Part shown: piece by piece, positions 23,710-32,391 of the stretch | Numbering within the stretch: the first letter of the stretch is position 1 | Layout: every line of letters begins with the position of its first letter | NCBI GenBank assembly: GCA_934597585.1 | Contig: CAKTSA010000005.1 | Span: 1 to 64,000 of the forward strand | Direction of reading: 5' to 3' | Source of the DNA: an uncultured Oscillospiraceae bacterium | Lineage (GTDB): Bacteria; Bacillota; Clostridia; Oscillospirales; Oscillospiraceae | Length of the DNA: 64,000 bases | Translations under genes and position numbers: made by a program | Notes under the pieces: model-generated | Database searches by the model: none | Seen by the model: the letters and a program-made list of their open reading frames with translations, nothing else | Told to the model about the DNA's origin: nothing

Positions 23710-26133
23710 ATGAAGCTATTACGAAAAGGTACCGCCCTGCTGCTGAGCTTTGCCATCGTGCTGGGCCTGGTGGGCAGCGGCCTGCTGCTGCAGACCCTGG
23801 CTGAAACGGCCATGACCTGGTACAACGCCAAATATGACGCGCTGAGCCGCTATTATGAGATCGGCAACAGCAGCAGCGGACCCGGCTGCATCGCCTCTAC
23901 CCCCGGCGATCCCGGCGGTATCTCCTATGGTCTGTACATGTTCGCCAGCCGGGCCGGCACGCCCTATGCCTTTGCCCAGTGGTGCCAGAGCAGCAGCACC
24001 AGCGCTATCTACCGGGACATCGGCGATCGGCTGGTCTACGCCTATAACAACCCCAGCCCCGGCTACGGCACCAACTTCAACAACGCCTGGGAGGAAGTAA
24101 ACCTGCTGTATAAGGAGACCTTCGGTCAGGCGCAGTATGACTATACCATGGCCAAGTTCTACACCCCCCTGGTCAGCGCGGTGGAGAGCAGCGTGGCGGG
24201 CTTTAAGATCGACAACTACTCCGTGGCGCTGAAGAATGTGTTCTGGAGCCGCGCCGTGCAGCACGGCGTCAGCGACGCCTGCTCCCTGATCCAGCGGGCC
24301 TTTACCGCCCTGGGGGGCTTTGCCAACCAGCCGGAGGGGCAGCTGATCCAGGCCATCTATAACGAATCCGGCCGCCTGGTGACCCCCGAGGAGCTGCGCA
24401 GCGAGAACGGACGCACCGGCGAGACCATGTCCGGCAACGACGCCAACAAGTACGGCATCACCGGTAAGATCATGCGCTACTACTATGGCTGCTCCGGCGA
24501 TGTGCAGTTCGGCGTCTACTCCCGCCTGCGGGTCCGGGAGCCTGCCGACGCCCTGGTGATGCGGATGAACAACAAGAGCGCCTCCGTGGCCGAGGGCAGC
24601 TATCAGATCCTGCTGAACAGCGTCGACCAGAAGCTGGCCCTGGACGCCGCCGGCGGCACCGCGGCCCTGAACGGCAGGGACGTCGAAAACAGTGTCCAGA
24701 CCTTTACCCTGACCTATTACGAGGGGCAGTTCTATACCCTGTCCGCCACCGTGGGCGGCGCCACCCTGCGCCTGGCTGCCAGCCAGAGCGGCGCGGTCCT
24801 GGCCAAGCCCGATACCTCCGACAGCCAGAAGTGGCTGCTGGAGGACGCCACCTCCGGCAAGCTGCTGAAGAACGTGGCCACCGGTACATATCTCTCCGCG
24901 GCGGACAATAAGCTGGTGATGGCCGCCTCCACTGCTGAGTCGCCCGCCTCCGCCTGGTATCTCTCCCCCAAGGTCGGCGATGCGGCGGACTGGACCACAG
25001 AGGGGATCATCTATCCCACCAAGGATAACGTGCTGGTGGCAAAGAACTCCAGCTTCCCCGTCCGGGGCGTCATCTCCTGCTCGGCACCCATCACCAACGT
25101 CACCTTCCGGGTGACCACCGCTGGCGGCGGCGCTGCCATCAACGCCACCGCCAGCCCCAACGCCACCGCCTATGACCTGATGAATCTGGACAACGCTGTG
25201 GCCTACAGCAGCCTGTCTGCCGGTGACTATACCCTGACCCTGACGGCCACGGCCGGCGGCAGCACCGTCACACTGGCCGAGTCCCAGTTCACCGTGTCCC
25301 CCAACAACGGCCAGGTGGGCGACGACGAGACCTATACCGTCACCTTCGATCCCAACGGCGGCACTCTCAGCGGCAGCAGCACCAAGAGCGTGAAGCTCAG
25401 CGACATCGTCTACGGCAAGCTGCCCACCGCCAGCAAGGAGGGCTTCTCCTTCATCGGCTGGTTCACCGCCAAGGAGGGCGGCGAGCAGATCATGGCCGGC
25501 AACAAGATCGTTGCCAGCAACCTGACCCTGTATGCCCATTACGCCAATGTGTATACCTACACCTTCCTGGATGCCGACAACGAGACCTATATGGTGGGCA
25601 CCGTGGCCGAGGGCGAGCTGATCCCCGCCCCCCTGGGCACCCCCGCCAAGGCCCCTGACGGCAAGTATACCTATCGCTTCAGCGGCTGGGACGGCTACAC
25701 GGAGGGCAAGACGGTCATGGAGGCCCAAAACATGGTCTTTAAGCCCATCTATGCCGCCACACCTCTGGAGGAGCTGCCCGGCAGCGCCGGCTACTGGAAG
25801 GGCCTGACCCCCGGCATCACCGCCGGACAGCTGGGCGGCGGCGCCGTTGTCTATGACGGCAAGACTGCGGTGTCCTCTACCACCACTATCTCCACCGGCA
25901 TGACCGCCGTGGTGAACAACAAGAGCTACACCCTGGTGGTCAAGGGCGACGTCAACGGCGACGGCCGCATCACCATCACCGACGTGGTGGCCCTGCAGTC
26001 CCACGTGGTGGGCAAGCAGACGCTGACCGGCGCCTATAAGGAGGCCGCCGACCTGAACGGTGACACCAACATCACCATTACCGACGTGGTCAAGGCCGCC
26101 CGCGTCATCGTCGGAAAAGACAGTCTCAGCTGA
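23710..26133 (+). CDS. Secreted dockerin protein with lysozyme-like N-domain, trefoil-like and InlB B-repeat domains
   Basis: 807 residues from MKLLRKGTALLLSF. Order: signal peptide or anchor (about 1-32); a putative glycan-hydrolase-like domain (about 40-250; E50, then GDPGGISYGLYMF, a pattern seen in chitosanase/lysozyme-like folds); a ricin/trefoil-like segment (about 290-430, YQILLNSVDQKLALDA ... YLSAADNKLVM); an Ig-like region; an InlB B-repeat (VTFDPNGGTLSG ... FIGWFTAKEGG); and a C-terminal type I dockerin (745-807). The dockerin has duplicated calcium loops DVNGDGRITITD (D747, N749, D751, D758) and DLNGDTNITITD (D781, N783, D785, D792). The next gene encodes a cohesin, its probable partner. 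The enzymatic call is inference. Confidence 0.8.
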   Translation: MKLLRKGTALLLSFAIVLGLVGSGLLLQTLAETAMTWYNAKYDALSRYYEIGNSSSGPGCIASTPGDPGGISYGLYMFASRAGTPYAFAQWCQSSSTSAIYRDIGDRLVYAYNNPSPGYGTNFNNAWEEVNLLYKETFGQAQYDYTMAKFYTPLVSAVESSVAGFKIDNYSVALKNVFWSRAVQHGVSDACSLIQRAFTALGGFANQPEGQLIQAIYNESGRLVTPEELRSENGRTGETMSGNDANKYGITGKIMRYYYGCSGDVQFGVYSRLRVREPADALVMRMNNKSASVAEGSYQILLNSVDQKLALDAAGGTAALNGRDVENSVQTFTLTYYEGQFYTLSATVGGATLRLAASQSGAVLAKPDTSDSQKWLLEDATSGKLLKNVATGTYLSAADNKLVMAASTAESPASAWYLSPKVGDAADWTTEGIIYPTKDNVLVAKNSSFPVRGVISCSAPITNVTFRVTTAGGGAAINATASPNATAYDLMNLDNAVAYSSLSAGDYTLTLTATAGGSTVTLAESQFTVSPNNGQVGDDETYTVTFDPNGGTLSGSSTKSVKLSDIVYGKLPTASKEGFSFIGWFTAKEGGEQIMAGNKIVASNLTLYAHYANVYTYTFLDADNETYMVGTVAEGELIPAPLGTPAKAPDGKYTYRFSGWDGYTEGKTVMEAQNMVFKPIYAATPLEELPGSAGYWKGLTPGITAGQLGGGAVVYDGKTAVSSTTTISTGMTAVVNNKSYTLVVKGDVNGDGRITITDVVALQSHVVGKQTLTGAYKEAADLNGDTNITITDVVKAARVIVGKDSLS

Positions 26134-26148
26134 TAGGAGGATATCACG

Positions 26149-27801
26149 ATGAAGCAGAAGACCTCTTCCCTGATCAAGCTCGTGCTGACGCTGGCACTGA
26201 CCCTGCTGATCCTGCTGCCCCAGCGGGCAGAGGCCGCCAGCGCCTCCCTGTCCGGCAACGGCACCGTCCAGGCCGGCAGCACCGTCACGCTGACGCTCAG
26301 TGTCTCCGGCAGCAACATCATGGGCGTGGACGCCACCCTGGAATACGACAGCAGCGCCCTGGAGTTCACCAACTACGATCAGAAGATCAGCGGCTGGACC
26401 ATGGACTACAGCAACAACAAGTTCGTGCTCTACGGCGTCGGCAATCCCATCAACTCCAGCACCAGCGTGCTGACCGTCACCTTCCGCGTGAAGAGCGGCC
26501 TGGCCAGCGGCACGGCGCTGAACGCCGACTTCAAGAACATCACCGTCTCCAACGGCGAAAAGGACGAGAGCATCTCCAGCGCCTCCTGGTCCGGCAAGGT
26601 GGACGCCCCACTCAGCAGCAACTGCGACCTGAGCTCCCTCAGCTGCTCCAACGCCACCCTCAGCCCCGCCTTCAGCAAGAACACCACCTATTACACCGCC
26701 ACGGTGCCCTATTCGGTGGAGTCCCTGAACCTGAGCTATAAGGCGGCGGACGGCTCCTCCAAGGTGGCCGTCAGCGGCAATACGCTGGTGGTGGGCAGCA
26801 ATACCGTCACCCTCACCTGCACCGCCGCCACCGGCGCCAAAAAGACCTATACCATCACCGTCACCCGGGAGCAGGACCCCAACTACAAGCCCAGCACCGA
26901 CGCCCTGCTGAAGGAGCTGACGCTGGATGTGGGCACCCTCAGCCCCACCTTCTCCGGCGCGGTGACCGACTATGTGGCCTACGTCCCCTATGAGACCCGC
27001 ACCGCCACCCTGACCGGCGTCGCCAAGGACGAAAAGGCCCTGAACGTCACCGAGTCCACCATGCAGCTGGGCAAGGAGGGCGACAATGTGATGACCGTCA
27101 CCTGCACCGCAGAGGACGGCACAACCTCCAAGACCTATACCGTCCATGTGTACCGCATGCCCAAGTACGAGGGCATTATCCCCACCATGGAGATCGTCGA
27201 TCCCGACATTCCGCCTGAGCCCCCCACCTACTCCGTCCCCATGACGGTGACGCTGCCCCTGGTGGGCGAAATGGCCACCACCATCGCCCTGATCATCGGC
27301 GCGGCGCTGCTGGTGATCATCCTGCTGCTGGTGGGCTTCCTGCTGGGCCGCATCGGCCACGGCGGCGGATACGATGACGACGACGGCGATGACGACGATA
27401 CGCCGCCCCAGCCGCCCCGGCCCGACCGCGGTGCGTCCCGGCCCCAGGCCCAGCCTGTCCCGCCGGTAAAGACCGCCCCGCAGCCGCCCCAGCGTCCGGT
27501 GCAGAAGGCCGTCGCCCAGCCGTCCCAGCGCCCCGCAATGCCTGCCGCGCCCCAGCGCAAGGTGTCTGACGATACCCTGACCAGTCCCTTCGTGGAGGAC
27601 CTGTCCGCCAAGATGCAGCAGGAGCTGGCCCAGCGCCAGGCGGCGGAATCCGCCCGCCAGGCCGCCGAGGCCGAGGCCGCCCGTCAGGCCGCCGACGCCG
27701 CCCAGCGGGCAGCTGACGCCGCTGACCCCGCCGCAGCCGCCGAGCGCAAGGTGGACAACATGTCCCTGGACGAGCTGTTGAACGACATCCATAATATGTA
27801 A
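26149..27801 (+). CDS. Membrane-anchored cohesin protein with cadherin-like domains and a cytoplasmic tail
   Basis: 550 residues. Order: signal peptide (1-29); a cohesin domain (about 31-152, GNGTVQAGSTVTLTLSVSG ... GVDATLEYDSSALEF ... VLTVTFRVKSG); two PF12733-type cadherin-like beta-sandwich repeats (about 158-240 and 250-336, both with LSPxFS and YxxxVPY); a single transmembrane segment (about 377-400); an acidic DDDDGDDDD patch; a Pro/Gln-rich linker; an Ala/Gln/Arg-rich probable coiled coil (about 485-532); and a short end helix (MSLDELLNDIHNM). By topology the cohesin is outside and about 150 residues are inside. It lies 15 bases after the dockerin gene with GGAGG, so they are co-transcribed. 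Confidence 0.85.
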   Translation: MKQKTSSLIKLVLTLALTLLILLPQRAEAASASLSGNGTVQAGSTVTLTLSVSGSNIMGVDATLEYDSSALEFTNYDQKISGWTMDYSNNKFVLYGVGNPINSSTSVLTVTFRVKSGLASGTALNADFKNITVSNGEKDESISSASWSGKVDAPLSSNCDLSSLSCSNATLSPAFSKNTTYYTATVPYSVESLNLSYKAADGSSKVAVSGNTLVVGSNTVTLTCTAATGAKKTYTITVTREQDPNYKPSTDALLKELTLDVGTLSPTFSGAVTDYVAYVPYETRTATLTGVAKDEKALNVTESTMQLGKEGDNVMTVTCTAEDGTTSKTYTVHVYRMPKYEGIIPTMEIVDPDIPPEPPTYSVPMTVTLPLVGEMATTIALIIGAALLVIILLLVGFLLGRIGHGGGYDDDDGDDDDTPPQPPRPDRGASRPQAQPVPPVKTAPQPPQRPVQKAVAQPSQRPAMPAAPQRKVSDDTLTSPFVEDLSAKMQQELAQRQAAESARQAAEAEAARQAADAAQRAADAADPAAAAERKVDNMSLDELLNDIHNM

Positions 27802-27802
27802 A

Positions 27803-27845
27803 AAGCAAAAAGGGAGGTGTACCAGGAGCACACCTCCCTTTTTGG
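27803..27845 (+). terminator. Terminator of the dockerin-cohesin operon
   Basis: The stem AAAAAGGGAGGTGT / ACACCTCCCTTTTT (27808-27843) has an A-tract before and a T-tract after. Confidence 0.9.
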
Positions 27846-27850
27846 CAAAA

Positions 27851-27881
27851 AACCGGCAGGAGGTATATCCTCCTGCCGGTG
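27851..27881 (-). terminator. Hairpin after the frameshifted lipoprotein gene
   Basis: The near-perfect palindrome ACCGGCAGGAGG / CCTCCTGCCGGT lies just past the minus-strand stop. On that strand it is followed by TTTTTTGCC. Confidence 0.7.
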
Positions 27882-27884
27882 GCT

Positions 27885-28792
27885 TTATTGCGCACTGCGC
27901 AGATACATGTACAGGGCCAGCGCGTCACGGATGGCGTCCTTGTCCGCCTGGGATACGGTCAGGTCATACTGCTTTCCCCCGTCGCCCTGGAAGCGGATCA
28001 GCGCCTCATCCGACTCGGCAATGGCGGCAAACAGCCGCAGATCCGCAGCCTGGGCGGTATAGTCGATGTACTCCCACACCAGGTAGCCCTCGTTGTCCCG
28101 TTCAATGTCAAAATAGTTGAACGTGCGGCTGTCGGTCTCGCCGTCGATCTGGTAGTACAGCTGCTGCCAGAAGACCCAGTCGCGGCCCACGTAGTCATAG
28201 CGGATCCGCATCCAGACCGAGGTGTCGTCCTGCCCCACGTAGCAAAGGGCATATTCCGGTCGTCGATGTATTTGGGGAAGTGCTGCGGGTAATAGAACAC
28301 AGCGTCGCGGACCTTGTCTTCCGCCAACCGCATCCGGCCCAGGGCGTCCTCACCTGCGATGCGCAGGGCCTCTGCCGCAGCGTCGGCCAGCGTCTGGTAT
28401 TGACGCTCTGCCTCCTGCAGGACAGCATAGTTGGTCACTGCCGCCTGGGCCTCCGGAGAGGCGGCGTCGTACCGCTCCCGGATCGCCTGCAGCGTGTCCT
28501 CGGAGGACAGGGTGACCTCGCCCATGTTGTCGATCAGGTCTATGATCACCAGGGCGTCATAGCTGTCCCGTGCGGCCTGCAGCGTTTCGGCACCCTCCAG
28601 GTCGGCCATGTCTTCCTCACTCAGCGCAGCAACGGCGTTTTCCGCCTTCAGGATCGCGCTGTTGCTGTCGAGCGTCACCTCGCCGATGGCATTGATGAGG
28701 CCTTCGGCACTTTTCACGGCCTCACTTTTGCCGCAGCCGGCCAGCAACAGCAGCAGCGCCAAGGTCAACAGCCAAACAGACAGTTTCTTCAT
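27885..28792 (-). pseudogene. Frameshifted lipoprotein gene
   Basis: The 5' part (from 28792) encodes a lipoprotein start, MKKLSVWLLTLALLLLLAGCGKSEAVKSAEGLINAIGEV (lipobox LAGC), and an Ala/Glu-rich helical region with two repeats of the type IGEVTLDS / MGEVTLSS. It reads well to PQHFPKYIDDR near 28256-28262 and then becomes low-complexity in the same frame. The neighbouring frame from there gives a sensible C-terminus (YALCYVGQDDTSVWMRIRYDYVGRDWVFWQQLYYQIDGE) to a stop at 27885. One missing base in the CCGG run would restore about 300 residues. Either a true pseudogene or an assembly error. It is encoded with the lipoprotein upstream. Confidence 0.8.
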
Positions 28793-28830
28793 GTGATTCG
28801 GTCTCCTCTCGCTTTTTTCTGGAAGAGAAA

Positions 28831-29673
28831 TTACTTCACATCAAAGGCGCTGACGGTGTCCAGGTCCACCTTGTCGCCCTCAATGGTGTAGGGGATCTCC
28901 ACAGAGTGGCCGTTGCTGTCGTAGGTACAGACGATGTATCCCTTCTGGATCACATAGGTGCCGCCGTTGCTGCCCAACTGGGTCTTCAGATTGAAGCTGT
29001 CGCCCTTGAAGGTCAGCTCATAGGTAATACCGTACATGGACAGGGAAAACCTGTAGTTGGTGATGTAATTCTTCACAAAGGCGGCAGTTTCGGCATCGGC
29101 GGGCTCACGGGCGGCCATGGCGGCGGCGTAACCGTCGGGATCCACAGCTTTGGTGATTTCCTCATCGCTGTTGAAGTGCTGGATGTCGTCGGTGGTGAAG
29201 TGGATCTCGGTTATATCCGCAACATCGGAGTTGCCAAGCGTCACGGTCTTGCCGGCAGCCAGGTCGCCCTCCGGCACCAGGAGCGTGGATACCAGTTTGA
29301 AGGTGGTACCCACATAGATATCCTCCAGGTAGCTGTGATAATAATAGCTGTCAGCATATTCGTTGGCGTCGGGGTAGTTTTCCGCCGTGTAGGTGTTGGT
29401 TTCACCGATTGTCATGTACAGGCTCTTGGAACTGGTCTTCAGATTCTCCTCTGCAGGTGTCAGCGTCATAAAGACATACACCATGCGCAGGGGGCTTTCG
29501 TCCTTGTCACGGTAGGAATCGTCCACGCAGACCGCATCAATGGTCACGGTTTTCGAGGACATCACCGCTTTGGAGCTGCTGCCGCTGCCGCCGCTGCCGC
29601 CGCTGCCGCCGCAGGCCACCAAGGACAATGCTATGACCAGAGCCAGGATCAGAACTGTGATTTTCTTCATCAT
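28831..29673 (-). CDS. Lipoprotein of unknown function (Gly/Ser linker after lipobox)
   Basis: 280 residues. A lipoprotein signal with lipobox LVAC is followed by a flexible GGSGGSGGSGSSS linker, encoded by a perfect 9-base microrepeat. The body is beta-rich, with SYYYHSYLEDIYVGTTFKLVSTLLVPEGDLAAG resembling extracytoplasmic DUF4352-like immunoglobulin-type folds. A C-terminal YELTFKGDSFNLKTQLGSNGGTYVIQKGYIVCTYDSNG region looks like a small ligand-binding or lipocalin-type repeat. No firm family is recognised. A start three bases downstream is equally possible. It precedes the frameshifted lipoprotein gene by 38 bases. Confidence 0.75.
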   Translation of the reverse strand: MMKKITVLILALVIALSLVACGGSGGSGGSGSSSKAVMSSKTVTIDAVCVDDSYRDKDESPLRMVYVFMTLTPAEENLKTSSKSLYMTIGETNTYTAENYPDANEYADSYYYHSYLEDIYVGTTFKLVSTLLVPEGDLAAGKTVTLGNSDVADITEIHFTTDDIQHFNSDEEITKAVDPDGYAAAMAAREPADAETAAFVKNYITNYRFSLSMYGITYELTFKGDSFNLKTQLGSNGGTYVIQKGYIVCTYDSNGHSVEIPYTIEGDKVDLDTVSAFDVK

Positions 29674-29699
29674 TTTTTCTCTCCTTCATTTTTATACTT

Positions 29700-29723
29700 G
29701 GCCGTCCGACGCACCGGACGGCC
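29700..29723 (-). promoter_or_regulatory. Hairpin in the 5' leader of the lipoprotein gene
   Basis: A nine-base-pair stem GGCCGTCCG / CGGACGGCC lies between the promoter and the ribosome-binding site. There is no T-tract in the gene direction. It may stabilise or attenuate the transcript. Confidence 0.45.
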
Positions 29724-29742
29724 ATGCGCAGAATATAATTTC

Positions 29743-29771
29743 ATTATATCTCCCCGCTCTGGCCCGGACAA
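29743..29771 (-). promoter_or_regulatory. Promoter of the lipoprotein operon
   Basis: Minus strand TTGTCC (29766-29771), 17-bp spacer, perfect TATAAT (29743-29748). Confidence 0.75.
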
Positions 29772-29806
29772 TTACCTGGCTGCATAGTATCCGGCATAAA
29801 TTTCAG

Positions 29807-29836
29807 CAAAAAAAGAACCGCCGAAGCGGTTCTTTT
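29807..29836 (-). terminator. Terminator of lysC-asd
   Basis: Minus strand AAGAACCGC / GCGGTTCTT with a four-base loop and a run of seven T residues, starting 25 bases after the asd stop. Confidence 0.9.
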
Positions 29837-29860
29837 CCTGTTTTTGGGGAGAAAGCCCTC

Positions 29861-30868
29861 TTATTTGATGCCCATAGCCAGCTCGGCGATCTGGACGGTG
29901 TTGGTGGCGGCGCCCTTGCGGACCTGGTCGCCGCAGCACCAGAGGTTCAGGCCGTTGTCGCTGGTGAGATCGTCCCGAATACGGCCCACGAACACGATGT
30001 CCTGGTCGGAGGTATCCAGCGGCATGGGGTACTGCTTGTTCTGGAGATCGTCCACCAGACGGCAGCCAGCCGCCTGGGCGATGGCGGCCTTTGCGTCGGC
30101 CACACTGATCTTCTCCTTGGTGCGCACCACGATGGACACGCTGTGGCTGCGGACCACGGGAACACGGACGCAGGTGCAGCTGACCTTCAGATCCGGCAGG
30201 TGCAGGATCTTGCGGCCCTCGTTCTGCATCTTCATCTCCTCGGAGGTGTAGCCCTCAAAGGCCTCGCCGCCGATCTGGGGGATGACGTTATAGGCGATCT
30301 GATACTGGAACACCTTGGGCTGGTAGCTCTCACCCTTGCTGAGGGCGTCCACCTCGGCCATCAGCTCGATGGGGCCGCCTGCGCCTGCGCCGCTGACCGC
30401 CTGATAGCTGGAGGCCACGATGCTCTCGATGGGGCTCAGCTTGTTCAGGGCGTTGATGGCCACCAGGGACACGATGGTGGTGCAGTTGGGGTTGGAGATG
30501 ATGCCGCTGTGCCACTTCACGTCCTCCGGGTTGATCTCGGGGATCACCAGGGGCACGTCCTTGTCCAGCCGGAAGGCGCTGGAGTTGTCCACAAACACCG
30601 CGCCGGCCTTGACGATGGCGGGGGCGTACTGCTTGGCGATGTCGTTCTCCGCCGCGCCCAGCACCAGGTCCAGCCCCGCAAAGGCGCTGTCGGCGGCGGC
30701 CACCACCTCCACCTCGCCGCCGTTGAAGGGCAGCTTGGTGCCGGCGCTGCGCTCGCTGGCGATGGGACGCAGCTCCTCCACGGGGAACCTGCGCTCCTCC
30801 AGGATCTTCATCATCTCGCGGCCCACCGCGCCGGTGGCGCCCAGGATACCTACCTTAAACTGCTTCAT
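29861..30868 (-). CDS. asd: Aspartate-semialdehyde dehydrogenase
   Basis: 335 residues. Reduces aspartyl phosphate to aspartate semialdehyde with NADPH, the branch point to lysine, threonine, methionine and diaminopimelate. The nucleotide-binding GILGATGAVGREMMKIL is at the N-terminus, and the catalytic Cys lies in ISNPNCTTIV. The substrate-binding IPQIGGEAFEGYTSEEMKM and the C-terminal RSHSVSIVV are present. Its ATG overlaps the lysC stop by four bases. Confidence 0.96.
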   Translation of the reverse strand: MKQFKVGILGATGAVGREMMKILEERRFPVEELRPIASERSAGTKLPFNGGEVEVVAAADSAFAGLDLVLGAAENDIAKQYAPAIVKAGAVFVDNSSAFRLDKDVPLVIPEINPEDVKWHSGIISNPNCTTIVSLVAINALNKLSPIESIVASSYQAVSGAGAGGPIELMAEVDALSKGESYQPKVFQYQIAYNVIPQIGGEAFEGYTSEEMKMQNEGRKILHLPDLKVSCTCVRVPVVRSHSVSIVVRTKEKISVADAKAAIAQAAGCRLVDDLQNKQYPMPLDTSDQDIVFVGRIRDDLTSDNGLNLWCCGDQVRKGAATNTVQIAELAMGIK

Positions 30869-32196
30869 TTCGCAACTTCCTCCTTTACAAAGCTGTCATA
30901 CAGGACACGAATGGCCTGTTCAAAATCCTTTTCCTCCACGCCCACGATGATGTTCAGCTCCTCGGGGCCCTGGGTGATCATGCGGATGTTCACGCCGTGC
31001 TCGCCCAGCTTGCTGAAGATCTTACCGGACACACCCAGACGATAGGCCATCTTCCGGCCCACCGCTGCCACCACGGCGATGTGCTCCGTCACCTTGATGG
31101 TGTCGGGCTGCACCTCCTGCTGGATCTCCCCCAGCATGCTGTACAGGCACGGGGCGGCCTTGGCGGCCTCCACCACCAGGGACACGGTGTCGATGCCGGA
31201 GGGGGCGTACTCCACGTTCACCTGGTGCTTGGCCAGGATGGACAGCATCTTCAGCAGGGAGCCGGGCTCCGAGGACATGCCACTCTTGGCGATGGTGATG
31301 ATGGAAAAGCCCTTCTTGCCGGCGATACCGGTGATGAAGCTCTCGTCCTGCCCCTCATCGGCGATGCTGCTGAGGATCATGGTGCCGTCGTGACTGGGGT
31401 CGTTGGTGTTGCGGATGTTCAGGGGGATGTTCTTCTCCCGGACGGGGAACACCGTGCCCTCGTGCAGCACCTGGGCACCCAGGTAGCTGAGCTCACGCAG
31501 CTCGCTGTAGGTGACGCGGCGGATGGGCTCGGGGTTCTCCACGATGCGCGGGTCTGCCATCAGGATGCCGGACACGTCCGTCCAGTTCTCGTACACGTCG
31601 GCGTCCAGGGCTGCCGCCGCCAGAGCGCCGGTAATGTCGCTGCCGCCCCGGGTCAGGGTCACCACCCGGCCATCGGGCATGGCGCCGTAGAAGCCGGGGA
31701 TCACCACCCGCTGGCCATCCGCCGCCTGGCGCAGGGCCTCGTAGCTGGACTCCTGGTCCACCGTGCCGTCAAACTTGAACCGCAGCCACAGCGCCGCGTC
31801 CAGGAAGGTATAGCCCAGATACTCCGCCATCAGCCGGGCGGCGAAATACTCGCCCCGGGAGGCCAGGTACTCCTGGTCCGCCTCGCCGGCGCACATCCGC
31901 TGCCACAGGGCGTCGAACTCGCCCTTCAGGTCCAGGCCCAGACCGCAGTCGTCGGCGATCTGCTGATACCGCTGGCGGATCAGATCAAAAATTTTCTCGC
32001 AGCTGACGCCGTATTTCAGGTGGGCGCTGCACAGATACAAGAGGTCCGTCACCTTGTGGTCGTCCTTGAAGCGTTTGCCGGGGGCGGACACCACGATAAC
32101 GCGGCGGGCGTCGTCGGCCTCCACGATGGCCTTCACCTTGGCAAATTGCACGGCGTCCGCCATGGAGGAGCCGCCGAATTTTGCTACTTTCAACAT
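30865..32196 (-). CDS. lysC: Aspartate kinase
   Basis: 443 residues, a monofunctional aspartokinase with two C-terminal ACT domains for feedback control. Phosphorylates aspartate, the first step of the aspartate pathway. Signatures: KFGGSSMADA near the N-terminus, GFYGAMPDGRVVTLTRGGSDITGALAAAAL, and ACT segments (IAKSGMSSEPGSLLKMLSIL; VSGKIFSKLGEHGVNIRMITQG). AAAGGA precedes the ATG. It is the first gene of lysC-asd, divergent from thrC-thrB. Which end product inhibits it cannot be read from sequence. The symbol follows the usual monofunctional form. Confidence 0.93.
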   Translation of the reverse strand: MLKVAKFGGSSMADAVQFAKVKAIVEADDARRVIVVSAPGKRFKDDHKVTDLLYLCSAHLKYGVSCEKIFDLIRQRYQQIADDCGLGLDLKGEFDALWQRMCAGEADQEYLASRGEYFAARLMAEYLGYTFLDAALWLRFKFDGTVDQESSYEALRQAADGQRVVIPGFYGAMPDGRVVTLTRGGSDITGALAAAALDADVYENWTDVSGILMADPRIVENPEPIRRVTYSELRELSYLGAQVLHEGTVFPVREKNIPLNIRNTNDPSHDGTMILSSIADEGQDESFITGIAGKKGFSIITIAKSGMSSEPGSLLKMLSILAKHQVNVEYAPSGIDTVSLVVEAAKAAPCLYSMLGEIQQEVQPDTIKVTEHIAVVAAVGRKMAYRLGVSGKIFSKLGEHGVNIRMITQGPEELNIIVGVEEKDFEQAIRVLYDSFVKEEVAK

Positions 32197-32235
32197 ATCG
32201 ATAGTCCTTTCTTCGGGTGCAAAGTATTTTCACCG

Positions 32236-32270
32236 GTGGACAAAAAGACACTATCTGACATTTTGTCCAC
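32236..32270. promoter_or_regulatory. Inverted repeat between lysC and thrC
   Basis: Perfect 10-bp arms GTGGACAAAA (32236-32245) and TTTTGTCCAC (32261-32270) with a 15-bp spacer, in the intergenic region of the divergent aspartate-pathway operons, upstream of both starts. A candidate operator or hairpin. No regulator is assigned, and no convincing lysC promoter could be placed. Confidence 0.5.
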
Positions 32271-32283
32271 GAATAAAAAACAC

Positions 32284-32312
32284 TTGACTTTTTATGGGAA
32301 ACAATATATCAT
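32284..32312 (+). promoter_or_regulatory. Promoter of thrC-thrB
   Basis: TTGACT (32284-32289), 17-bp spacer, TATCAT (32307-32312). Its -35 begins 14 bp from the inverted repeat at 32236-32270. Confidence 0.65.
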
Positions 32313-32391
32313 AACCCTCGTGAAAATGCAAGGCGAAATTTTTGCTTTTTTCAAAAATATTTTCAGTGAAAATGACCGGAGGAAACATCCC

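Noticed and set aside
23719..27831. 1370-residue open frame on the minus strand
   Set aside because: Antisense to the dockerin and cohesin genes; monotonous His/Gly/Val/Ala composition typical of antisense frames in high-G+C DNA.
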